Source: Geomonas diazotrophica
GTDB taxonomy: Bacteria; Desulfobacterota; Desulfuromonadia; Geobacterales; Geobacteraceae
DNA: 64,000 bases
Assembly: GCF_018919385.1 (NCBI RefSeq)
Contig: NZ_JAHLMF010000001.1
Location: forward strand, 248,001-312,000
Direction: 5' to 3'
Shown here: positions 16,966 to 25,653 of the stretch, piece after piece
How the letters are laid out: each line of letters begins with the position of its first letter
How positions within the stretch are numbered: position 1 is the stretch's first letter
Notes under the pieces: model-generated
The model's input: only the letters and a program-made list of their open reading frames with translations
Databases searched by the model: none
What the model was told of the DNA's origin: nothing
Translations under genes and position numbers: made by a program

Positions 16966-19900
16966 CTACGGGTTGGTGGTGATGGGGAACGTCGTAGCGT
17001 TCACCCATCCGGAGGAAACGATGGTGCCGTTGTTGGACCTGATCCGGTACCAGTACTTGGTGTTGCGGGAAAGCCCGGTCTGGGTCAGGGTGGTCACCCC
17101 GGCATTGACGGTGACGCTGTTCAGGTTCTTGGTGAAGGCCGAATCGGTGGCTCTCTGGATGGTGAAGCCGGTTTCGTTGCTGGAGAGATCCTGCCAATTA
17201 AGGACCACGCTCCTGCTGTTGCCGTTGTTCGCGCCGTTGGCAGCGGTGAAGTTCCCCGGGGCGGCCGGCTGTGCCGGGAGCAGGATGGTCGGGGAAACCG
17301 CGTAACCGGAGAGCCCGGCCACGTTCACCGCGGCGACGCGGTAGACGTAGGTGGTGTCGGCTGCCGAGAGGGTCAGGTTATCGGTGTAGCTCACGTTGCC
17401 GGTGTTGCTGCGGGCCGGAAGTTTCGCGATCTGCACGAAGGCACCGCCGTTCACCGAGCGCTCGAGTACGAAGCCGGTCTCGGTGGTCGCGTTGTCGGTG
17501 AAGGTGATGGTCACCTTCGGACCGGCAACCAGGGCCGCGGTCATGTTGGTCGGGTCAACCGGTGCGCTACCGGTGAAGAGTGGCGCGGAGGCCGACTGCA
17601 CGGTCAGGCTCGGCATCTGCCCGCCGTAGCCGACGGTGTTCAGCGCCAGCACCTGGTACTCGGTCACCACGCTCGGGTTGTAGATGGCCGGGTCCTGCAG
17701 CGTCTTCACGCCGGTGGTGTTGGCCTGGTCCAGCGGGGAGGCGATGCTGCCCACGGTGGTCCAGGTGGTGCCGTTGGTGGTTTTCCTCACCACGTACGAG
17801 GTCTCGCTGATCGAGTTGTCGTTCCAGGCCAGGGTGAGCCGTGCCTTGTTACCGGAGCCGGCGGTGGTGAAGGCGAGGCCGTCAGCCTGTTTCGGCGGCA
17901 GGGCCAGGGAGACCGGACGCATCATGTCCATCTCCTCGTGGCTCAGGATGTGGCAATGCCATACGTATTCCCAACCGAAGTTGACCAGCTGGTTGACGAT
18001 CGGGTCGGTCGGGTTGCCGGAGACGTCGGTGGGCTCGAACATCGCGGTGGAGCCGGCCGGCATCATCGGGTTGAGCATCCTGATGCTGTTCGGAATTTCG
18101 AACGGCAGGGTCGGGACGATCGGCCTCAGGGCGACTATGGTGTCCTCGAGTGGGCTGATGCGCACGGTGTCTTTCCAGCCGAGCTCGTTGGCATCCGGCG
18201 GGATGATGATGTTGTCCCAGGTCACCCGGTTGAGCACCTGCACGTCGTAGAGGTGGAAGTGGATCGGGTGGGTGTCCACGCCGTTATGGGTGATCTTCCA
18301 GATCTGGGTGCCGTCCTGGGTGGAGATCGGGGTGATGTTCAGGTCCCCCTTGGGCAGGTTGGTGCCGTCGATCAGCTCGGTTGCCGGGTTGACGTACGGG
18401 TAGAGAACTACATTCTGTGCGCCCGGGGCGGCCGGAACCGCCTCGACGCCGATGTTTGCGGTCATCCTGCCGAACTCGTCGAAGGAAACTGCATTCATCT
18501 CGTCATGCAGGGCTTTCGGCGCCAGCGGGATCTGGAACTTCGTGGTCGGCGCGAGCAGCGTGTTGAAGCCGAACAGGTCACCCCCCTGGTCAGAGATGCG
18601 GGCGAAGCCGTCGCAAGACTGGTTGGTGCTCCCCGGGGCGTTGCACCAGCTGGCCGCCGGGAACTTGGTGCCGTAGGCCGAGTTGTAGGCGGCCTGGCCG
18701 ACGATGATCGGGTGCTGACCGGATTCGAAGACGCCGGAGCCGTCGGCCTGGTGCGCGAACGCTGCCTGCAGCGAGGCGAGGTCGAAGGACGCCGGGGTAA
18801 CGGTCGGGTCCGGGAGCGGGTTGACCCTGATCTGCATCACGGTCCTGGTGTTGGGGCCGTAGCCCGGGATTACGCCGGGGGCGCCGACCGGGGAGAGGTC
18901 GGGAGCGCCGGTGTAGTAGTCGTAGCTCGCCACGCGGGCCGGGTAGGCGGCCGGGGCGTCGTTGTACAGGATCAGCGTCTGGCCGGCGTACTTGGAGAAG
19001 TCGACGATCACGTCGGCCCTCTCTGCCGGTGCCAGTGCCAGGGAGTGCTGGTCCACGTTGCCCACGTCGAAGCGGGTCGGGTCGGTGATCCAGGTGATGG
19101 GCTGCGGCGGGATCACGGCCGGTGCCGGGAGGAAACCGCCTTCGCTGCCGATCTGGATCCAGTCCGGCCCTTTCGGGGAGAGGGTGGTGTCCGGAGTCGG
19201 GAACACGTTCGGGTCGAGTTGTGCCGCTGCCAGCTCGGCTGCCTTGAAGGCCACCTCGGTGCCGCCGATCGGGTTGCCGTCCGCGTTGGGAGCGGTGCTG
19301 GCGGTGGCGGCGTCGGCGACGTACATGTGCAGGTTGAAGAAGCGGTCGTTGGCGGCGTTCAGGATGCGCAGGCGGTACGCCTTGGGATCGACCGTGGTGT
19401 ACGGATAGACGGTGCCGTTGACCACCGGGGTGTCGTTGAACTGCTCCATGCCCACCGAGATGTTCGGGGTGCCCGGGATCATTTCAGGCTCGCAGAACGG
19501 GTCGGTCTGGTACTGCCAGGTGGCCGGGTCGTCCAGGTTGCAGGCAACCGGCAGCGGCGTGGTGAAGGCGGTCGCCGGGTCCATGTTGTAGCGCGGGTTC
19601 TTGATCGGCGGGTACATCGGTTTTGCCGGGGGCCAGAACCAGGGGCCGTACATCCAGCGGCCGAAGGCGCTCATGCCGCTCGGGTCGCTCGGGTTTTGCG
19701 CGGGCATGTAGACGTGGTGGTACCAGAGGTTGCCGAAGCCGCCCCAGCGGTCGGCGTCCCAGGTCGGGTCCTGGTCGTAGAGCTGGCCGGTGCGGGCGAC
19801 CTTGTCGCCCTGCGGCACGAAGGTGCGGTCCTGGACGATGAGCGGGATGGTGCTGTCCGGGCCGGGGATGAGCCCCTTGCTGATCAGCGCCTGCTCGGTC

Positions 19901-20898
19901 TGGTCCTCGATCAGGTAACCGGCAGCCTCGCCAGCATACACGTTCAGGCGGGTGATGCCCCAGGCGTGGTCGTGGTAGAACATGAGACGCGCGCTCTGCT
20001 GGTTCGTGTAGAAGAAGGTGATGGCGCCGGGGCCCGGATCGGGCATGTCGGGAACGTTCTTCACGCTCACGCCGGCAGGCCAGGGGGTCATCTCGTCTTT
20101 CGGGGTGGTCCACTGGTGCGGCGTACCGTCGCTGATCCAGGGGGTCACGCCGCCGTGGAGGTGCAGGGTGGCCCTGTTGTCCTTGAAGCACATGTCGGAT
20201 TTGGGGTTGGCGGTGCACATCGGGTTGCGCACGTCGTCGGTTACCGTGCCGGCGTCCATCGGGGTCACCATGGACATCGGTCCCATGCCCGAGCCCATCA
20301 TGGTGGAGTCGACGGGGAGGAACATGTCGCCACCCGCGCCGTTGGGGAGCAGGTTGCGGAACAGGATCCTGACCGGACGATCCTTCTGGGCCACGATGAC
20401 GGGTCCGAGGTAGTTGGGGGGAGTCACGCCGGTGTAGCCGGCGATCGATACCGTGCTGCCATCAACCATCGCGTTGGTGAGGGGAATTTGCTTGCCGGGG
20501 ACCACGGTGGTGGAAAGCTGCACGTAGCCGCGCAGCAGGGTCGGCGGCAGGTCGGAGTGCATCTTCTGGCGGTACTGCACCAGGCCGATCTCATAGTAGT
20601 CCGAGCCGGGATAGGTGGTGGTGTCGGCAACCGCCACCGGGAGATACTGGCCCAGGTCGTTGGAGTTGCTCTCGCCCAGACCGGGCAGACGGTTTACGAA
20701 TTTTTTGATGCCGCCGGAGGCCGCACCGGTAACCGGGTCGACCGTCGGCAGCGGGCTCAGCGCCCAGTTGGGAGCCGGTCCGAAATAATGGGGTACTTTC
20801 GTTTCATCGATCGCCTGTGCCGGCGGGGGAGCGAGTCCCCAAAGCGTGATCACCAGCGTCGCCAGGCACGCCACCAATGTTGTTCTCAGCCTGTCCAT
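16966..20898 (-). CDS. Secreted multicopper oxidase with C-terminal fibronectin type III repeats (OmpB-like)
   Basis: A 1310-residue exported oxidase. The start ATG at 20898 has AAGGAGG upstream and opens a signal peptide ending PPPAQA. All four copper-ligand motifs are present: HLHGG near residue 246, FYHDHAWG near 308, HPIHFH near 880 and HCHILSHEEMDMM near 980. They provide type 1, 2 and 3 sites, with an axial Met. The distance between the second and third motifs is large, leaving inserted surface domains. Residues about 1000-1310 hold three fibronectin type III repeats (TEYQVLALN, TYVYRVAAVN and YWYRIRSNN signatures). The architecture resembles Geobacter OmpB, implicated in Fe(III)-oxide reduction. 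The small basic protein gene 45 bases upstream is probably in the same transcript. Confidence 0.92.
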   Translation of the reverse strand: MDRLRTTLVACLATLVITLWGLAPPPAQAIDETKVPHYFGPAPNWALSPLPTVDPVTGAASGGIKKFVNRLPGLGESNSNDLGQYLPVAVADTTTYPGSDYYEIGLVQYRQKMHSDLPPTLLRGYVQLSTTVVPGKQIPLTNAMVDGSTVSIAGYTGVTPPNYLGPVIVAQKDRPVRILFRNLLPNGAGGDMFLPVDSTMMGSGMGPMSMVTPMDAGTVTDDVRNPMCTANPKSDMCFKDNRATLHLHGGVTPWISDGTPHQWTTPKDEMTPWPAGVSVKNVPDMPDPGPGAITFFYTNQQSARLMFYHDHAWGITRLNVYAGEAAGYLIEDQTEQALISKGLIPGPDSTIPLIVQDRTFVPQGDKVARTGQLYDQDPTWDADRWGGFGNLWYHHVYMPAQNPSDPSGMSAFGRWMYGPWFWPPAKPMYPPIKNPRYNMDPATAFTTPLPVACNLDDPATWQYQTDPFCEPEMIPGTPNISVGMEQFNDTPVVNGTVYPYTTVDPKAYRLRILNAANDRFFNLHMYVADAATASTAPNADGNPIGGTEVAFKAAELAAAQLDPNVFPTPDTTLSPKGPDWIQIGSEGGFLPAPAVIPPQPITWITDPTRFDVGNVDQHSLALAPAERADVIVDFSKYAGQTLILYNDAPAAYPARVASYDYYTGAPDLSPVGAPGVIPGYGPNTRTVMQIRVNPLPDPTVTPASFDLASLQAAFAHQADGSGVFESGQHPIIVGQAAYNSAYGTKFPAASWCNAPGSTNQSCDGFARISDQGGDLFGFNTLLAPTTKFQIPLAPKALHDEMNAVSFDEFGRMTANIGVEAVPAAPGAQNVVLYPYVNPATELIDGTNLPKGDLNITPISTQDGTQIWKITHNGVDTHPIHFHLYDVQVLNRVTWDNIIIPPDANELGWKDTVRISPLEDTIVALRPIVPTLPFEIPNSIRMLNPMMPAGSTAMFEPTDVSGNPTDPIVNQLVNFGWEYVWHCHILSHEEMDMMRPVSLALPPKQADGLAFTTAGSGNKARLTLAWNDNSISETSYVVRKTTNGTTWTTVGSIASPLDQANTTGVKTLQDPAIYNPSVVTEYQVLALNTVGYGGQMPSLTVQSASAPLFTGSAPVDPTNMTAALVAGPKVTITFTDNATTETGFVLERSVNGGAFVQIAKLPARSNTGNVSYTDNLTLSAADTTYVYRVAAVNVAGLSGYAVSPTILLPAQPAAPGNFTAANGANNGNSRSVVLNWQDLSSNETGFTIQRATDSAFTKNLNSVTVNAGVTTLTQTGLSRNTKYWYRIRSNNGTIVSSGWVNATTFPITTNP

Positions 20899-20943
20899 AA
20901 CTTCCTCCTTTTTACATATCAAGGTGGTTCATTGCTTGCTGGT

Positions 20944-21162
20944 TTACTTCTTCATCCCCTGTTGTCTCTTTGCGTGTCCTTTTTTCTCCACTTCCTGCAT
21001 CTTCTTGCTCCGTTCCATCTTGGACTGCGCTACCTTCTTGGCGTTCTGGACGCCCTGCCCTGTCTTGGGAGCCGTTCCCTTTCCGGCCGAAGCAGCATTC
21101 GCGGTTACCGCCAAGGAAAGGGACAGTATCAATCCCGCTGTCATCGTCATTAATCGCCTCAT
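20944..21162 (-). CDS. Small secreted lysine-rich protein, co-transcribed with the multicopper oxidase
   Basis: A 72-residue protein with a Sec signal peptide (cleavage near VTANAASA, about residue 23). The mature part of about 48 residues is almost entirely Lys, Gln, Ala and Gly, with many Met, and is predicted disordered or a single helix. AAGGAGG precedes the ATG. No family is recognised. The Met/His content, secretion and tight linkage to a copper oxidase suggest a metal-handling or oxidase-partner role, but this is inference. Confidence 0.65.
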   Translation of the reverse strand: MRRLMTMTAGLILSLSLAVTANAASAGKGTAPKTGQGVQNAKKVAQSKMERSKKMQEVEKKGHAKRQQGMKK

Positions 21163-21691
21163 AACCGTTTCCTCCTTTACCCCCAGTCATTGTCATGTCG
21201 CCGTTTCAATCACAGGTCCGTCCCGTTTTTGGCTGAACCAATGCCCATGTATTTACAGGGACCGTGCCACATCGGTAAAAATAATTTTCATGTTATTTGT
21301 CGAATAGTTACGGCCAGGAAAGGAGTCGTGCGGGACGGCGAAGGCTGTCGCGACTTGAAAGTGCGACCGGAGGCACGGTGTGGGAAAATCCGCTCCAGTC
21401 GTGGATCCGCGCCCCCCGTATACGTTCAACGACAAGTGAATGTTTTTTTGCACCCCTTCGTGAAGTTATTTTCAAGATGGGGATGTGCTTCTCACCCAGG
21501 CATGTCCCGGGGAGAGAGGTGGCTGTCGTCAGAGTTTTCGAATTGTAATTGTTTTTTCTTCACTTTGAGGCCGGAGGAGATTACTATGAGCGCGGTAAGT
21601 GCCCGTGATCATTTCCAGTTGGTGGCGGCCGGCGCTTATGCTCCCGGTGACCAACTAAGCAGGCAGCTACATTCAATACAGAGGAGGGAGC
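21163..21691. other. Divergent intergenic region
   Basis: The region holds promoters for the oxidase operon (leftward) and the lipoprotein gene (rightward). A T-rich patch lies at 21437-21475 and another at 21540-21565. An ATG at 21584 with a GGAGGAG site opens a 53-codon frame that runs into the lipoprotein gene in another frame. It has no conserved look and was not called. No other structure was recognised. Confidence 0.4.
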
Positions 21692-22297
21692 ATGAAGAAG
21701 AAGTTAGTAGCACTGGGGTTGACGGCTATCGCTGTGATGGGCATTAGCGGGTGCGCCATTACGACAGACACCATAGCGGTGAACTACCAGCCCCAGTCCG
21801 GGGTGACCGCCCTGCCGGGCGCCCAGTCGGTGGTGGTGGACGTGAAGGTAAAGGACAACCGGCTCATCCAGGACAAGGTCAGTTGCAAGAAGAACGGTTT
21901 CGGCATGGAAATGGCGCGCATCATAACTGCCGAGGACGTGAATGTTACCTTCAAGAAGGCTCTGGAGCAGGAGCTGAAGGCCCGCGGCTTCGCCATCGGC
22001 CCTGAGGCCCTGGTCACCGTGGACGCCGAGCTGAACAAGTTCTACAGCGACTTCAAGATGGGCTTCGTCTCCGTCGACGCCCTCGCCGAGTGCAGCCTCG
22101 GCGTCACCGTTAAAGGCAAGAAAGGGAACCTGCTCTTCTCCCGCCAGTACATGACCGAGGGAGCGGAGCGCAACGGCATGATCGCCGGCGGAGACAATGC
22201 GCGGCTCGCCCTGGAGCAGGCCCTCGCCCAGGGAATGCAGAAACTCTTCGCCGACCCCGCCTTCATCGCGGCGTTGCTGGACGTCTCCAAGAGCTGA
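21692..22297 (+). CDS. YajG-like lipoprotein
   Basis: A 201-residue lipoprotein. The signal peptide ends in a good lipobox, ISGC (Cys21). The mature domain begins with a tyrosine-containing strand followed by a VVVDVKVKDNR strand. It later has ITAEDVNVTFKKALEQELKARGF, the pattern of the YajG/DUF4136-like family of outer-membrane-linked lipoproteins of unknown function. It has a strong GGAGGGAG ribosome site. A long stem-loop at 22306 separates it from the convergent aminotransferase gene. Confidence 0.75.
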   Translation: MKKKLVALGLTAIAVMGISGCAITTDTIAVNYQPQSGVTALPGAQSVVVDVKVKDNRLIQDKVSCKKNGFGMEMARIITAEDVNVTFKKALEQELKARGFAIGPEALVTVDAELNKFYSDFKMGFVSVDALAECSLGVTVKGKKGNLLFSRQYMTEGAERNGMIAGGDNARLALEQALAQGMQKLFADPAFIAALLDVSKS

Positions 22298-22305
22298 TCC
22301 CCCTC

Positions 22306-22344
22306 CCCGGCTCCGCCTTTCTCACCAAGCTGGGCGGAGCCGGG
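22306..22344. terminator. Stem-loop between convergent genes
   Basis: CCCGGCTCCGCC and GGCGGAGCCGGG form a 12-bp perfect stem. No T-run follows on either strand, so termination strength is uncertain. Confidence 0.5.
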
Positions 22345-22357
22345 TATGTCTTGAGTT

Positions 22358-23527
22358 TCAGGTTTGGAATTTCCTGAACCTCTCCACCGCCTCGGGGATG
22401 GTCTCCTCGGTGATGTTCCCGAACGCGAGCCTCAGATACCCCTCCAGCCCCGGACCGAACACCTCGCCGGGCAAAAGAAGCATCCCCGATTCCTCGACCA
22501 ACCGCTTCGCCACCTCCCGCCCGCTCTTTCCCGCGCAGGGGTGCCCCACCCAGCCGAAGAAAGGGCCGCTGGCGACCAGCCGGAAGGGGTTCCCCGGCTG
22601 CGCCATCTCGGCCCGAAACACCTCGTGGCGCCGCTCCATCATGACCCGGTTTTGCGCCACCCAATCGGAGAGATGCTCGAAACCGTAGCGCACCGCATGC
22701 TGGGTGACCCGGGGCTGGCAGACCGCCATGGTGTCCTGGGCCTTCAAGGCGTTTTCGATGAACCGCGCCGAGGCGGCCAGCATTCCGGCCCGATACCCCG
22801 TGAGCGCGAAGGTCTTGCCGAAGGAGGCGATCTGCACGAAATGGTCCCCCCAGGAGGGATCCCGGAACAGGTCGTGGGGACGGACGCCGCCGGTGATGAA
22901 ACTGTTGTAGGTCTCGTCCAGCACCAGCGCCACGTTGCGCCGACGTGCCAGTTGATGGAGCTCCCTTATGGTTTCCGGCGGGGTCACCGCTCCGGTGGGG
23001 TTACTGGGGGTGACGAGGAGGATGGCCCGGGTCTTGTCGGTGATGAGGCCTGCGATGGCGGCGGTGTCGGGGAGGCCGCCGGTCGACTCGTCGAAGGGGG
23101 CGAAAACGCAGCGGATCCCAAGTACGGCAAGCGCCATGGGGTGGTCGAAGTAGGCGGGCAGCTGCACGATGACCTCGTCACCGGCACGGCACAGGGTCAC
23201 CATGGCGAGCCAGAGCGCCTGACTTGCCCCGATGGTGAGGCAGATCTGGGAGGGATCGATGCAGGCGTCGTAGAGCCGCCGGTAGCCGCGGCAGATCGCC
23301 TCGCGCACCTCGGGGAGCCCCTCGTCGATGCTGTAGCGCGAGGTGAGCGGGTCGCGCATCACCTGTGCCAGGTGATCGATCAGCTCGGGCGGCGGCGGAT
23401 AGTCGGGTATCGCCTGGCAGAGATCGATCAGTGCAAGCTTCGGGTTGGCGGCCGCGAGCCACCCCTTCACCTCCGAGATCGGCGGCGGGTGGACCCTCTC
23501 AATCAGTTCCGAAACGGGAAACTTCAT
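22358..23527 (-). CDS. PLP-dependent class I/II aminotransferase
   Basis: A 389-residue fold-type I aminotransferase. The ATG at 23527 is behind GGGGGGAG. Family features are the N-terminal LCQAIPDYPPP segment, the TIGASQALWLAM helix, the SNPTG turn (PSNPTGAVTPP), DETYNSF with the cofactor-binding Asp, and the Schiff-base Lys in SFGKTFALTGYRAG. A C-terminal LRLAFGNI strand carries the carboxylate-binding Arg. The amino-acid substrate cannot be assigned. It belongs to the aspartate/alanine aminotransferase-like group. It stands alone, and the upstream region contains a dispersed repeat. Confidence 0.88.
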   Translation of the reverse strand: MKFPVSELIERVHPPPISEVKGWLAAANPKLALIDLCQAIPDYPPPPELIDHLAQVMRDPLTSRYSIDEGLPEVREAICRGYRRLYDACIDPSQICLTIGASQALWLAMVTLCRAGDEVIVQLPAYFDHPMALAVLGIRCVFAPFDESTGGLPDTAAIAGLITDKTRAILLVTPSNPTGAVTPPETIRELHQLARRRNVALVLDETYNSFITGGVRPHDLFRDPSWGDHFVQIASFGKTFALTGYRAGMLAASARFIENALKAQDTMAVCQPRVTQHAVRYGFEHLSDWVAQNRVMMERRHEVFRAEMAQPGNPFRLVASGPFFGWVGHPCAGKSGREVAKRLVEESGMLLLPGEVFGPGLEGYLRLAFGNITEETIPEAVERFRKFQT

Positions 23528-23610
23528 ACTCCCCCCCTTCACGAGCAACGGCGGCTTGGCCGCACGCCCCTTAATACAACTGTTGCAGTGCCTGCGGCAA
23601 GCAAAACTTA

Positions 23611-23657
23611 AAACCATTGGTCACGGAGACAATACGAGGGAATCTGAGGGAGACCGC
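23611..23657. repeat. Dispersed intergenic repeat, copy A (ACCATTGG.CACGGAGA type)
   Basis: Begins AAACCATTGGTCACGGAGA and matches the copy at 25489-25535 at roughly 38 of 47 bases. The two copies lie in direct orientation on either side of the chemoreceptor gene 23819-25468. Confidence 0.6.
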
Positions 23658-23719
23658 TCGGTGGCCAAGGGTTTATCCCCAGGCTGGTAAACATGTAAAC
23701 GGCAAATAATGTTAAAACC

Positions 23720-23803
23720 CGATCAGAAAGGTAAAGTTGCCCCGTCGAGCTGGCGATAAGCCATTCCACACCGGTAACCTACCGTGTTACCGGGGAAAAG
23801 CCC
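23720..23803 (+). promoter_or_regulatory. Possible divergent GEMM-like structured leader of the chemoreceptor gene
   Basis: The leader contains, in GEMM-I order, AAAGGTAAA, a short TTGCC/GGCGA stem, GGCGATAAGCC, and a perfect CCGGTAAC/GTTACCGG hairpin whose 3' arm resembles the receptor block GGTTACCG. A small GGGG/CCCC hairpin then precedes the ribosome site. Several consensus positions differ and the GNRA loop is not clear. It could be a degenerate c-di-GMP-I element or an unrelated leader structure. Gene context (chemoreceptor) is a known GEMM target class. Confidence 0.3.
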
Positions 23804-23818
23804 CTACGGAGGTAATTG

Positions 23819-25468
23819 ATGCTAGCCAACCTGAGGATAGGCACACGCCTTTTCATCCTATTCAACACAGTACTTCTCTTCATCGTGCTGATCGGGGCAG
23901 CGAGCTACTGGAGCATGAGCAGGATGCAGTCCCACGTGAGCGACCTGACCAGCAACCGCGGCGCCCTGCAGGACAACTCGCAGCTCGCCCTGGCCCACAT
24001 CAATATGATGAGGCGTTACGAGAAGGACCTCTTCCTGAACATGGGCGATCCCGCCAAGATGGCGGGGTACCAGAAGAAATGGAACGATACGCTGGGCAAA
24101 CTGAACCGGTTGGTGGATTCCTCGCAGAAGCTTGTCTCCGCGCCCGGCTACCCAAGCGCCGCACGCGACCAGGAGTGCCTCGCCGCCATGCGCCGGGACA
24201 TAGACGCCTACGCGACAGGATTCCGCAAGGTGGCCGGCCGCGTCGCGGCCGGGGAGATCATCACTCCGCAGGACGCCAACAAGGCGATTGAGGAGTACAA
24301 AACGGCGACGCACGATTCCGAAGCGTTGAGCATCCGGTTCGCCGACAACATGGAAAAGGAGATGGACGCGACCACGCAGCAGGCGGTCTCGACCAGCCAT
24401 CGCCTGAAGGTGAGCATCCTCCTCTTCTCCGGCGCAGCCGCCTTCATTGCCTGGTTGCTCGGTTACCTGGCGGCACGCTCCATCACCGTGCCGCTCGCGA
24501 AGCTGGTCTTGGTGGCCCAAAGCATCGCCCGCGGCGATCTCGGATGCGAGGTCGCGGTGACCTCCCGCGACGAGACCGGCGAGCTGACCGCAGCGGTGCA
24601 GACCATGGCGCAAAACCTGCGCCGCATCATCGGAGAGGTTGCCGACCACGCGGCGCAGGTGGCCGCCGCGGCCGCACAGATGCACGGCACCGCGGAGCGC
24701 ATCGCGGGCGGGGCCGAGCGCGTGGCCGTGCAGACGGGGGCGGTCGCAAGCGCCGGCGAGGAGATGTCGGCCACCTCGAGCGAGATCGCCTCCAACTCGC
24801 AACTGGCGGCGCAGGGGGCTCATAACGCCGCCGAGGCGGCCCAGGCCGGCGCCGCCGTGGTCGAGAACACGGTGACGGTGATGGCGCAGATCGCGGCGAA
24901 GGTGCAGGAGAGCGCCCGCACCGTAGAGAGCCTCGGGCAGCGCTCGGACCAGATCGAAGCCATCATAGGCACCATCGAGGACATCGCGGACCAGACCAAC
25001 CTCCTGGCGCTCAACGCCGCCATCGAGGCGGCGCGCGCCGGTGAACAGGGGCGGGGCTTCGCCGTCGTGGCGGACGAGGTGCGGGCGCTGGCCGAGCGGA
25101 CCACCAAGGCGACCCACGAGACCGGCGAGATGATCAAGGCGATCCAGCGGGAGACCAGGGAAGCGGTTGACGCCATGGAGCAGGGGGTGCGGCAGGTGGA
25201 GGCGGGGACCTCGGAGGCTTCGGGATCGGGGGGCGCCCTGCGCGAGATCCTGCAACAGGTGAGCTCGGTGGCGCTGCAGGTGCAGCAGATCGCCGTTGCC
25301 GCCGAAGAGCAGAGCGCGACCAACGAGGAAATCGCCGACAGGATGCAGCAGATCACCCTGGTGGTGCAGGAAACCTCGCAGGGGGCGCAGGACTCGGTGA
25401 CCGCGGCGGCGCTGTTGAACCGCAACGCCGAGGAGTTGCAGCAGTTGGTGCGCCAGTTCCGGCTCTAG
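23819..25468 (+). CDS. Methyl-accepting chemotaxis protein
   Basis: A 549-residue chemoreceptor. The ATG at 23819 has GGAGGT five bases upstream. It has TM1 (about 8-31), a four-helix-bundle type periplasmic domain (about 32-195) rich in charged helices, TM2 (about 199-220), HAMP (about 220-272) and a signalling domain with the tip [20 protein letters not shown] and EVRALAER intact. The C terminus ends LVRQFRL, without a docking pentapeptide. It stands alone between two copies of a dispersed repeat. The long structured leader suggests post-transcriptional control. The ligand is unknown. Confidence 0.95.
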   Translation: MLANLRIGTRLFILFNTVLLFIVLIGAASYWSMSRMQSHVSDLTSNRGALQDNSQLALAHINMMRRYEKDLFLNMGDPAKMAGYQKKWNDTLGKLNRLVDSSQKLVSAPGYPSAARDQECLAAMRRDIDAYATGFRKVAGRVAAGEIITPQDANKAIEEYKTATHDSEALSIRFADNMEKEMDATTQQAVSTSHRLKVSILLFSGAAAFIAWLLGYLAARSITVPLAKLVLVAQSIARGDLGCEVAVTSRDETGELTAAVQTMAQNLRRIIGEVADHAAQVAAAAAQMHGTAERIAGGAERVAVQTGAVASAGEEMSATSSEIASNSQLAAQGAHNAAEAAQAGAAVVENTVTVMAQIAAKVQESARTVESLGQRSDQIEAIIGTIEDIADQTNLLALNAAIEAARAGEQGRGFAVVADEVRALAERTTKATHETGEMIKAIQRETREAVDAMEQGVRQVEAGTSEASGSGGALREILQQVSSVALQVQQIAVAAEEQSATNEEIADRMQQITLVVQETSQGAQDSVTAAALLNRNAEELQQLVRQFRL

Positions 25469-25488
25469 CGGGAAAGGCAATACCGAAA

Positions 25489-25535
25489 AAACCATTGGCC
25501 ACGGAGAAAATCCGGGGAAATCCGAGAGAGGCTGC
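25489..25535. repeat. Dispersed intergenic repeat, copy B
   Basis: Begins AAACCATTGGCCACGGAGA. It is a direct-orientation relative of 23611-23657 and starts about 20 bases after the chemoreceptor stop codon. Confidence 0.6.
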
Positions 25536-25653
25536 AAGACAATGCCTTTTGGTTTAACCCAAAAAGCCCGTGTCCGGTCTGCCTGTCTCGGATGTTCTCA
25601 GATCTGCTCCGTACCTACGCGCTGTAGCGAGCGTGGTCAATGGTCGGCTCGGT

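Noticed and set aside
16816-21153. Very long plus-strand frame opposite the multicopper oxidase
   Set aside because: It is an antisense artefact of high GC codon bias. The minus strand encodes an intact signal peptide, all copper motifs and fibronectin repeats.
21584-21747. 53-codon frame with a GGAGGAG site before the YajG-like lipoprotein gene
   Set aside because: It runs into the lipoprotein gene in another frame. The sequence is not protein-like and no homologue comes to mind. The lipoprotein has its own better-placed ribosome site.
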